A program made the position numbers and the translations under genes. This document shows positions 7,626 to 13,865 of a stretch of DNA of 32,016 nt, in pieces (within the stretch, counting starts at the first letter, position 1; each line of letters opens with the position of its first letter). Origin of the DNA: Sphingomicrobium sp. (GTDB lineage Bacteria > Pseudomonadota > Alphaproteobacteria > Sphingomonadales > Sphingomonadaceae); assembly GCA_025450755.1 (NCBI GenBank), contig JANWLR010000008.1, forward strand, positions 1 through 32,016, written 5' to 3'. Under the pieces are notes generated by a model, which was not told the origin of the DNA, made no database searches, and worked only from the letters and a program-made list of their open reading frames with translations.

Positions 7626-8060
7626 CTAGAAGATGTTCTGATAATATTCGTTGCCAACGAACCCCATCTTCTGGACGTGCGCCTTCTTGGTGACGGCCAG
7701 CACTTCGTCGACAATCTCGTAGCGCGCAGTGGCATCCGGCTGCAGGTGAAGCTCCGGAATCGGGTTCATCTGCTGAGTTGCATCGAGGTAACTGCGAAGC
7801 TGCCCCATGGACACAGGGCTGCCATTCCACAGCACCTGGTCCTGCGCATTCACCGAAACCACGTTCTTGATCGGGTTGATCGGCGGCGGTGGCTGGTTCG
7901 GCTGGTTGACCGGGAGGTCCAGCTTCACCGCATGCGTCTGCGGCGGAATGGTAATGATGAGCATGATCAGGAGAACCAGCATGACGTCGATCAGCGGCGT
8001 CACGTTGATATCCAGCATCGGTTCGCCCGAAGCATTGTCGCTAGCGGTCTGCATCGACAT
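7626..8060 (-). CDS. exbD: ExbD/TolR-family biopolymer transporter, second copy
   Basis: 144 residues. It has a short cytoplasmic N-terminus, one membrane helix (about 22-42) and a periplasmic domain, the standard ExbD layout. The helix carries the essential aspartate, D25 in NVTPLIDVMLVLLIM, used for proton flow with ExbB. The start ATG at 8060 has AGGAG about 8 bases upstream, lying within the last codons of and just after the preceding exbD. With ExbB it energises TonB for outer-membrane receptor transport. It is the last gene of the operon and is followed by the terminator at 7572-7603. Its C-terminus is the parent-like sequence of the relic at 7392-7511. Two exbD copies after tonB-exbB are common in this order, and the two may form a heteromeric complex. 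TolR is an alternative by family, but the tonB context favours ExbD. Confidence 0.93.
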   Translation of the reverse strand: MSMQTASDNASGEPMLDINVTPLIDVMLVLLIMLIITIPPQTHAVKLDLPVNQPNQPPPPINPIKNVVSVNAQDQVLWNGSPVSMGQLRSYLDATQQMNPIPELHLQPDATARYEIVDEVLAVTKKAHVQKMGFVGNEYYQNIF

Positions 8061-8072
8061 GGCGAAATGCTC

Positions 8073-8555
8073 CTACTGGCGAGGAACCGGGCCGGCGCCC
8101 GGTTGTGAGATGAAGCCGACGCGCTGGAACCCAGCTTCCTGCATCGTCAGAATGGTCGCGCCGATACACTTGTACTGCGTGTTGATGTCGCCGCGGATGT
8201 GAGCCTCCGGCATGTTGTCCTCATTGATGTTCTGGACCCCGCCGACGGCCTTGATCTGGTCTTCCAGCTTCTTGACCGCTCGATCGAGCAAGTCCTTCTG
8301 AGTGACCTTATCGAGCTGCCAATAGACCTCGCAGGTCCCGCCGGGGCCGTTGCGAACGCTCAAGGATACGTTTTCCGGCTTCGTAACAGTCGGCTCATAG
8401 CTGACCTTCGGCAGAGTCACCGGAATACGGTGAACCACCACGGGAATGGTGATCAGGAAGACAATCAGGAGCACCAGCATCACGTCGGTCAATGGAACGA
8501 CGTTGATGTCCGAAATCGCCGTGTCGTCATCACCTTCTAGTACTTGTCCTGCCAT
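8073..8555 (-). CDS. exbD: ExbD/TolR-family biopolymer transporter, first copy
   Basis: 160 residues. The acidic N-terminus is followed by a single membrane helix (about 20-42) with the proton-pathway aspartate D24 in NVVPLTDVMLVLLIV, then a periplasmic domain. It is only distantly similar to the second copy outside the helix, with longer loops (for example RNGPGGTCEVYWQLDK) and a cysteine pair (one in GTCEVYW, one in QYKCIGA), so the two copies are not a recent duplication. The ATG at 8555 has an AGGAAAG site at rather long spacing (about 13 bases). It lies downstream of exbB, from which it is separated by a strong hairpin that could tune the ratio of ExbD to ExbB. The stop TAG at 8073-8075 is followed almost at once by the second exbD. 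Confidence 0.92.
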   Translation of the reverse strand: MAGQVLEGDDDTAISDINVVPLTDVMLVLLIVFLITIPVVVHRIPVTLPKVSYEPTVTKPENVSLSVRNGPGGTCEVYWQLDKVTQKDLLDRAVKKLEDQIKAVGGVQNINEDNMPEAHIRGDINTQYKCIGATILTMQEAGFQRVGFISQPGAGPVPRQ

Positions 8556-8587
8556 GCGGCTGGTTTCTTTCCTAACTTCAACAGACG

Positions 8588-8617
8588 CGGAAGTCCGGCC
8601 GCAGAGCCGGACTTCCG
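8588..8617 (-). promoter_or_regulatory. Perfect 12-bp intercistronic hairpin between exbB and exbD
   Basis: CGGAAGTCCGGC (8588-8599) and GCCGGACTTCCG (8606-8617) pair perfectly around a 6-base loop. It starts 7 bp after the exbB stop and ends about 32 bp before the first exbD start. No T-run follows on the coding strand, so it is more likely an mRNA-stabilising or processing element, or a partial terminator, that sets the high ExbB:ExbD ratio. The structure is certain; the role is inferred. Confidence 0.7.
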
Positions 8618-8624
8618 TTGAGGG

Positions 8625-9410
8625 CTACTTTGCGCCGGTCGGCGTCGGAGTGCGGCGAAGCGGGTCGCTGCCTGGCTGCGTCGGCGCACCGGTGGGGCGA
8701 GCCGTGCCCTTGGCCGGGCCTGCGCCGAACTGCGGCTTCACGGTGCCAGCCGACATCATGTAGCCGTGGATGTCGTTCGTGAAGGCAGCAAGATCCTCCA
8801 TGATCGACTTGTTGCGGCGGATCAGCCAGTTGTAGGCAAGCACCGCCGGGACCGCGACGACGAGGCCGAGCGCGGTCATGATCAGCGCTTCACCGACCGG
8901 ACCTGCGACCGTGTTGATCGAGGCTTCGCCCGACGAACCGATCTTGATCAGCGCGCGATAAATGCCAACGACGGTGCCGAACAGACCGATGAACGGCGCG
9001 GTCGAACCCACCGTCGCAAGGAAGGCCAGGCCTTCACCGAGGCGTGCGCTGATCGATCCCTGGCTGCGAGCGAGGCTGTTGGCCATCCAGTCGTGCTGGT
9101 CGATCGGGTCGGTCAGCTTTCCATGCTGCTCCTGCGCCATGAGCGCATCGTCGACGATCGAACGGTAGGCGCTCTTTGCGTCGAGCTTGGTCGCCGCCTC
9201 ACGAAGGTTCGGCGAGTTCCAGAAGCTCGCCCGGACCTTGCGGCCCTGCGAGATGATCTTCTGCTGCTGCATGAGCTTGGTGAATAGAATGTAGAACGTA
9301 CCAAGCGACATGATGACGAGGATTACGAACACCGAGATCGTGATGACGCCGCCCTGCTGGAGAGCCGGCCCAATGCCATATTGTGCGCCCTGTGCTGCTG
9401 CTGCTTGCAT
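8625..9410 (-). CDS. exbB: ExbB/TolQ/MotA-family proton channel subunit
   Basis: 261 residues with the ExbB topology: a first helix at about 22-44, a long cytoplasmic loop, and two further helices at about 126-150 and 170-196. The conserved channel segment GSTAPFIGLFGTVVGIY and the helix-3 motif GPVGEALIMTALGLVVAVPAV with Glu174 are intact. It assembles as a pentamer in the inner membrane around ExbD and transfers proton-motive force to TonB. The ATG at 9410 is preceded by AGAAGGAAG. There is an unusual Gly/Pro/Thr-rich C-terminal extension of ~40 residues after the last helix and linker (GAGPAKGTARPTGAPTQPG...), probably disordered and cytoplasmic. It lies 42 bp downstream of tonB and should be co-transcribed with it. 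MotA or TolQ identity is less likely given the neighbours. Confidence 0.95.
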   Translation of the reverse strand: MQAAAAQGAQYGIGPALQQGGVITISVFVILVIMSLGTFYILFTKLMQQQKIISQGRKVRASFWNSPNLREAATKLDAKSAYRSIVDDALMAQEQHGKLTDPIDQHDWMANSLARSQGSISARLGEGLAFLATVGSTAPFIGLFGTVVGIYRALIKIGSSGEASINTVAGPVGEALIMTALGLVVAVPAVLAYNWLIRRNKSIMEDLAAFTNDIHGYMMSAGTVKPQFGAGPAKGTARPTGAPTQPGSDPLRRTPTPTGAK

Positions 9411-9452
9411 GCTAAAACTTCCTTCTGAAAACCTGTCCTGAGAGTTTAAACG

Positions 9453-10118
9453 TTAGTCTTTGGGAAGAACCCAGCTGATCGGCGGGGTCGTGTATGTGTC
9501 CGAGGTCGGATTGCCGTTGCTATCCCGCGCAGGAGTGAATTTCACCCGGCGGCGAAGGATATTGCAGGTCGTCGAATCCAGGGCGTTATTGCCCGTCGAC
9601 TTGATCAGATTGCACCCGGTAACCCGGCCATCAGGTCCGATCGTCAACGTCGCCTGCGCAGTTCCCTGAGCTTCCGCGGCAATGGCCTCGGCCGGATAGT
9701 CGTCATTGCTGAATGCCGTTCGGACGTCGCCTCGCGCCGGCTGCGCGGAAACCGTCTTGCGCGGCGGCGGCGGCGGCGGCGGCGGCGCCGGAACGACCGG
9801 CGGGATAATCGGCGGCGTAGGCGGCGCGGTGACGGTCTGGATCGTCGGCGGCGGCGGCGTGTTGACCTGCACCAGCGGAGGCGGAGTTACCGGCGGCGGT
9901 GGAACCTTCGGCATATCCTTGGGCGGTGGAGGCGGCTGCTGCGGTGGCGGAGGCTGCTGCTCGACGTCGATGACCTTGAGGTTTTCGGCAGCGTGCTTGA
10001 CCACATCATACGCCAGACCGGTAACGATCGCGTAGAGCAGCGAGCTGATGACCACCACGGTCAAGATGATCGACAGGGTGCGGTTACCGCTGAGATCTTT
10101 GCGTTGCGCGTAGGACAT
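9453..10118 (-). CDS. tonB: TonB-family energy transducer
   Basis: 221 residues. A short cytoplasmic N-terminus leads into one membrane helix (about 15-37), a proline-rich periplasmic spacer (about 54-120, with runs of up to eight prolines), and a C-terminal TonB domain (about 130-221: YPAEAIAAEAQGTAQATL, DGRVTGC, LDSTTC, RRRVKFTPA). It spans the periplasm and contacts the TonB box of outer-membrane receptors. The helix lacks the histidine that in E. coli (H20) is needed for coupling; the aligned position reads isoleucine in VVVISSLLYA. Two cysteines in the C-terminal domain may form a disulphide. The ATG at 10118 has GAGGAGAA upstream. It is the first gene of tonB-exbB-exbD-exbD, with a 209-bp upstream region containing a palindrome. 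Secure as family. Confidence 0.94.
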   Translation of the reverse strand: MSYAQRKDLSGNRTLSIILTVVVISSLLYAIVTGLAYDVVKHAAENLKVIDVEQQPPPPQQPPPPPKDMPKVPPPPVTPPPLVQVNTPPPPTIQTVTAPPTPPIIPPVVPAPPPPPPPPRKTVSAQPARGDVRTAFSNDDYPAEAIAAEAQGTAQATLTIGPDGRVTGCNLIKSTGNNALDSTTCNILRRRVKFTPARDSNGNPTSDTYTTPPISWVLPKD

Positions 10119-10216
10119 TAACCCGCAATTCTCCTCGACACGCCGTGGGGGGGCTCCACGGTCAACCCGGGCGTTCGGACGCTCGCCCGAAAAACGTTGT
10201 TAATCCGCCGATGTTT

Positions 10217-10229
10217 CAATGTGACATTG
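10217..10229. promoter_or_regulatory. Perfect palindrome upstream of tonB (candidate operator)
   Basis: CAATGT and ACATTG form perfect 6-bp arms around a single central G, about 100 bp upstream of the tonB start in the 209-bp gap after folB. The rest of that gap is GC-rich and shows only weak promoter-like hexamers (for example TTGCAC...TATAAG on the minus strand near 10250-10270). The site does not look like a canonical Fur box. It is a candidate regulator site for the operon. Confidence 0.35.
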
Positions 10230-10327
10230 GCGGCAGGCGGGCTTCCTTATATCCGCCTCAAAGAGCGTGCAACGGATTTTGTTCCACAGCCGGAAGGCCG
10301 GAAACTACGGCTGTTGAGTTCTGCTGC

Positions 10328-10753
10328 TCAAGCCTGCGGCCAAGAGCCCGAAAAAGAAGCGATTTCGACTCCAACGCCGTGCGCGTCCGGATAGACGTCG
10401 GGCTTCGAAAGGCGGATTCGCAGAGCCCGCGTCCCCCGGAACGCCGAAAGACGCTCGAAAATGGCATGTGCGAGCGTTTCCTGAAGGTTATAGCGTCTTG
10501 CCTGGGCAATTTTTGCCACTTCGCGTCGAAGGAAGTCATAGTTCCACGCACGCTCGGGATCATCGTTGGCGGGCGCGGCGAGATCATCGAGCCAGATTTC
10601 GACCGTCACGAGCAGCCGCTGCGGCGACCCGATCTCAAAATCGTGAAACCCGATGTCCGCCTGGACCTCGAGCGATTCGAGGAGAATCCGTGCCGAACGC
10701 ACTTTCAAATGATCGGGAATTAGCCCCGACAGACATGGGTCGGTGGCGCTCAT
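10328..10753 (-). CDS. folB: Dihydroneopterin aldolase
   Basis: 141 residues. It cleaves 7,8-dihydroneopterin to 6-hydroxymethyl-dihydropterin and glycolaldehyde in folate synthesis. The family pattern is visible: a first strand ending in LESLEVQADIGFHDFE, where E40 corresponds to the active-site glutamate; a helix with Y72 (NYDFLRREV) and QETLAHAIFERL; and the lysine motif LSKPD (K117) before the final strand VGVEIASF. The protein is slightly longer than usual because of an N-terminal extension of about 18 residues and a short C-terminal tail. Its ATG at 10753 overlaps the stop of the upstream SDR gene (ATGA), so the two are translationally coupled. The pairing with a pteridine-reductase-like SDR supports a pterin role. 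Divergence within the family is high, but the assignment is good. Confidence 0.85.
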   Translation of the reverse strand: MSATDPCLSGLIPDHLKVRSARILLESLEVQADIGFHDFEIGSPQRLLVTVEIWLDDLAAPANDDPERAWNYDFLRREVAKIAQARRYNLQETLAHAIFERLSAFRGTRALRIRLSKPDVYPDAHGVGVEIASFSGSWPQA

Positions 10754-11481
10754 TCGTCCTCCAGGAACTGGACGTCGCGATCGAGAGAGTAGAATCGCTG
10801 TCCGCCATCGATCGTGATGACCTGTCCCGTCACGGCGACGGCGTCGACCAAGTAGCGAAGTGCCGCAACCACGTCTTTGGCTTCTATCCCACGGCCGAGC
10901 GGATTGTTCGTATGCATGAGCTCGAAATTCTTCTCACTTTGTCCGTTTGAGCGGAGCATCAGCGCCGGCGCGATCCCATTGACCCGGATCGATCGAGACG
11001 CAAGCGCGCGAGCGGCAAGCTCCGTCAGTGCTGCGAGTGCGTATTTTGAAAGCGTATAGCTCAAAAAATCCGGATTGGGCGCAACCAGCTTGGAATCCAG
11101 AAGGTTCACGACCAGCGCATCGCCTCCGTCATGCTTGCTTGCCAGTTCCTCGATCAGCAAAGCCGGCGCGCGGACGTTGACGGCCATGTGAGCATCGAAC
11201 TCGTCCGGCCTGAAGCTGCCGAAATCATCGTGGGCAAAGCGGGCGGCGTTGTTCACCAGCAGCCGGACGGGGGGGAGACTGAAAGCGGCATCGAAGATGG
11301 CTCGGGCGCATCCCACATCGGCAAGATCAGCGACCAGCTTTGTTGCGCCGTCAGGCACATCGTCCTCGCCGTGATGAACATGGGCAATTACGGTCCAACC
11401 GTCGGCGACAAGCGAGCCCGCGATCACTGCGCCGATGCGTTTGCCAGCGCCTGTCACGATTGCCGTTCGGTGAGCCGTCAT
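10750..11481 (-). CDS. SDR-family oxidoreductase, pteridine reductase/FolM-like
   Basis: 243 residues, a classical short-chain dehydrogenase/reductase. The cofactor motif TGAGKRIG (10-17) has the TGxxxRxG form typical of PTR1/FolM-type NADPH reductases rather than the common TGxxxGIG. NNAA is at 77-80, the catalytic serine region is NLLDS (S130), and Y142-x-x-x-K146 is in YTLSKYAL, followed by RVNGIAPALML. The likely reaction is NADPH reduction of dihydropterin or dihydromonapterin, inferred from the motif and from coupling to folB. I chose the ATG at 11481, which has AGGAG 7 bases upstream; a TTG two codons earlier is less likely. Divergently placed from the DUF1285 gene, 52 bp apart, so the two start regions share a compact promoter zone. 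Family certain, substrate inferred. Confidence 0.85.
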   Translation of the reverse strand: MTAHRTAIVTGAGKRIGAVIAGSLVADGWTVIAHVHHGEDDVPDGATKLVADLADVGCARAIFDAAFSLPPVRLLVNNAARFAHDDFGSFRPDEFDAHMAVNVRAPALLIEELASKHDGGDALVVNLLDSKLVAPNPDFLSYTLSKYALAALTELAARALASRSIRVNGIAPALMLRSNGQSEKNFELMHTNNPLGRGIEAKDVVAALRYLVDAVAVTGQVITIDGGQRFYSLDRDVQFLEDE

Positions 11482-11533
11482 CGCCAACTCCTGCCTTGAG
11501 CAGAGCGTGGAAGCAATCCAATGGGCTTCTTGA

Positions 11534-12103
11534 ATGCCGGAGAGCCGCCCACCAATCGAGTTGCAGGGGATGAGCCTTGCCGAGCTGCAGGTGCTGATCG
11601 ACGAACGCCGTTTGCCACCGGTCGATCAGTGGCAACCAGAGCGTTGTGGCCACTCCCGAATGCGAATCGCGCGCGACGGAACTTGGTTTTACGACGGCGA
11701 GGCAATCAAGCGACCCGAAATGGTCCGTCTCTTTTCGACCGTCCTTCGGCGGGAGCCGGACGGGCGGCACATATTGGTCACTCCTGCCGAAAAGCTCGAG
11801 ATCGACGTGGAGGCGACCGCATTCCGCGCCGTTGCAATGCATCGCGAGGGGCAGGGCCGCGACCAGCGGGTCGCATTCAGCCTCGACAGCGGCGATGCAC
11901 TGATTCTCGGGCCCGAACACCCGCTGCGCATCGTCGACCCTCAATCTCGTTCCTCCCCTCGCCTGCTGGTTCGTCATGGACTGGAGGCCGAGCTTACCCG
12001 TCCGGTCTATTATGAGCTTGCGGAGATCGCCCTTGCCGACAGGGGAGTGCCGCCCGGCATTTGGAGCTCTGGTGTCTTCTTCCCGCTGGAGCCGGCAGAA
12101 TGA
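11534..12103 (+). CDS. DUF1285 domain-containing protein
   Basis: 189 residues matching the DUF1285 family, an uncharacterised proteobacterial family of two small beta-rich domains. Family-typical segments are RIARDGTWFYDGEAIKR, MVRLFSTVLRREPDG and LVTPAEKLEIDVE. No signal peptide or membrane segment is visible, so it is probably cytoplasmic. Function is unknown. It is the first gene of a tight unit with a Nudix hydrolase and the CCA-adding enzyme: the stop TGA at 12101-12103 overlaps the ATG of the Nudix gene. The ATG at 11534 has only a weak ribosome site. This DUF1285-Nudix-CCA order is, from memory, frequent in alphaproteobacteria, which suggests a conserved housekeeping link. Confidence 0.85.
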   Translation: MPESRPPIELQGMSLAELQVLIDERRLPPVDQWQPERCGHSRMRIARDGTWFYDGEAIKRPEMVRLFSTVLRREPDGRHILVTPAEKLEIDVEATAFRAVAMHREGQGRDQRVAFSLDSGDALILGPEHPLRIVDPQSRSSPRLLVRHGLEAELTRPVYYELAEIALADRGVPPGIWSSGVFFPLEPAE

Positions 12104-12681
12104 ACCTCAGCGACCGGCTGCGCAAAGCACTTGGGGCGCCACCTTCGCAGCCACTGCTCGAAGGCGACTTGCTCGGGCGGCGATCGAGGGCCGACATCCC
12201 GGCCGCCGTGCTGATTGCCGTTACGGATAGACCCGATCCGGGAGTTATCCTCACCGTCCGCCGCGAACATCTGCGAACGCATGCCGGCCAGATCGCCTTC
12301 CCAGGCGGTCGCCTAGACGAGGGCGAAGATGCGTTGGCGGCGGCGCTCCGCGAAGCGCATGAGGAAATCCTGCTCGATCCGGTCGCGGTTGAGCCAATTG
12401 GACAGATTGAGGAATATCGGACGGTCACGGGGTTCGTCGTTGCGCCGGTGATAGGCGTCGTCCCGCCTGACCTTCCGCTCGAGCCGCATGAGCATGAAGT
12501 CGCCGACTGGTTCGAAGCTCCGCTCAGCTTTCTTCTGGATCGGGAAAACCAGCACGAGCGAACAGCCTTGTTCCAAGGCCGAACCCGCCACTATTACGAA
12601 ATCATCTGGAACGAGCGCAGGATCTGGGGCGTGACCGCAGCCATCATCGTCAACCTAGCGCGCAGGCTTCAGTGGCGCTGA
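12100..12681 (+). CDS. Nudix hydrolase, NudL/CoA pyrophosphatase type
   Basis: 193 residues. It carries the combined UPF0035/CoA signature and Nudix box: LTVRREHLRTHAGQIAFPGG (51-70) followed by GRLDEGEDALAAALREAHEE (70-89). The metal-binding REAHEE core is complete; the Nudix glycine that usually follows is replaced (EEILLD). These enzymes cleave CoA and CoA derivatives to 3',5'-ADP and phosphopantetheine, which may be a salvage or quality-control reaction. The ATG at 12100 overlaps the DUF1285 stop as ATGA; the frame is open further left to a TTG at 12061 but that start is unlikely. The 3' end overlaps the CCA gene start by 10 bp. Expression therefore looks tightly coupled across the three genes. 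Good confidence in the subfamily. Confidence 0.9.
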   Translation: MNLSDRLRKALGAPPSQPLLEGDLLGRRSRADIPAAVLIAVTDRPDPGVILTVRREHLRTHAGQIAFPGGRLDEGEDALAAALREAHEEILLDPVAVEPIGQIEEYRTVTGFVVAPVIGVVPPDLPLEPHEHEVADWFEAPLSFLLDRENQHERTALFQGRTRHYYEIIWNERRIWGVTAAIIVNLARRLQWR

Positions 12682-13865
12682 ATCTCGACGCCGGCAAATG
12701 GCGCAAGAAGCGCGGGATGAAGCGGCTGCTGCGAGCGCTCGGCGCCGACCAGGGGCTCACCCGCTACGTCGGCGGCGCGATCCGCGACGATCTGCTTTCA
12801 CTTCCGGTCAGCGATATCGACCTTGCAACACGAATTCCCCCCGACGAAGTCATCCAGCGGCTTGAGAAAGCGAAGATCAAAGCCGTGCCGACCGGCATCG
12901 ACCATGGGACGGTGACGGCGGTCAGTGACGGTCAGCCGTTCGAGATCACGACCTTGCGACGCGACGTGTCGACCGACGGGCGCCGCGCGACGGTTGCATT
13001 CACTGACGACTGGAAGGAGGACGCGGCGCGGCGCGATTTCACGATCAACGCCCTTTCGGCCGATCCGGTCACGGGCGAGCTGTTCGACTATTTCGGCGGT
13101 CTTGCTGACCTTGAACAGCCACACATCCGTTTTATCGGTGATCCCCTTCAGCGCATCGCCGAAGACCATTTGCGGATCTTGCGTTTCTTCCGGTTCCACG
13201 CCCGCTTCGATGCGGGCGAGGCCGACTCGGCAGCGCTCGATGCCTGCACGGCGCGTGCAAAGGATCTCATGGCCCTATCGCGCGAGCGAATTGCCGACGA
13301 GCTTCTAAAGCTGCTGGAACTGCCGGATCCGTGCCGCACGGTTCAAATCATGCTGGAGCGTGAGATCCTCAAGTCGATCCTGCCCGAGATCGAAGCGAAG
13401 CGGCTATCCGATTTGAAAGCCCTGGTCTCTGCCGAGCGCGCGGCCAAGATTGAGCCCAACGCGCTGCGCCGCCTCGCGGCCTTGCTGCCGAGGAATGCAG
13501 AGATTGCCAGTGACATTGGCGCTCGTCTGAGACTGTCGAACAAGGCGAAAAAGCGGCTCGCCTGTGCGGCAGAGTCGGATCTTGGCAGCTCGCCGCAAGC
13601 CATCGCCTACCGTCTTGGCACGGAGTGCGCGGTGGACCGCCTGCTCCTCGCCAACCGCGCATCCGCCGTGGCCACCATCGCCAATTGGCATCGCCCACGC
13701 CTTCCGATTGGCGGCGGCCAGCTGATCAAGCGCGGCCTCAAGGAAGGGCCGATCGTTGCCCAGACTCTGCGCTCGATCGAGGATCGCTGGGTCGAGAGTG
13801 GCTTTGCTTCAGGCGAGCAATTCGAGCGGATCGTCCGCGACGAACTTGCAAAGGCGAGCGCCTAG
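12672..13865 (+). CDS. cca: CCA tRNA nucleotidyltransferase (or poly(A) polymerase-type, class II)
   Basis: 397 residues. It adds or repairs the 3'-CCA end of tRNA. The class II nucleotidyltransferase head is clear: RYVGGAIRDDLL (31-42), the metal-binding D48-x-D50 in SDIDLATR, HGTVTAV, and the RRDFTINALSADP motif near residue 120. It is followed by the tRNA-binding helices with RIAEDHLRILRFFRFHARF. The start is a GTG at 12672 inside the end of the Nudix gene; an ATG 45 bp later lies too close to the catalytic motif. The C-terminal part is shorter than in E. coli and lacks an HD phosphohydrolase domain, as is usual in alphaproteobacteria. The stop is shared tail-to-tail with the TIR gene through CTAG at 13862-13865. 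Secure. Confidence 0.94.
   Translation: MALNLDAGKWRKKRGMKRLLRALGADQGLTRYVGGAIRDDLLSLPVSDIDLATRIPPDEVIQRLEKAKIKAVPTGIDHGTVTAVSDGQPFEITTLRRDVSTDGRRATVAFTDDWKEDAARRDFTINALSADPVTGELFDYFGGLADLEQPHIRFIGDPLQRIAEDHLRILRFFRFHARFDAGEADSAALDACTARAKDLMALSRERIADELLKLLELPDPCRTVQIMLEREILKSILPEIEAKRLSDLKALVSAERAAKIEPNALRRLAALLPRNAEIASDIGARLRLSNKAKKRLACAAESDLGSSPQAIAYRLGTECAVDRLLLANRASAVATIANWHRPRLPIGGGQLIKRGLKEGPIVAQTLRSIEDRWVESGFASGEQFERIVRDELAKASA

Noticed and set aside
9750-9970. Repeats in tonB as a CRISPR-like or mobile repeat array
   Set aside because: They are GGC/GGN microsatellite-like runs that encode the proline-rich spacer in frame; there are no regular spacers.
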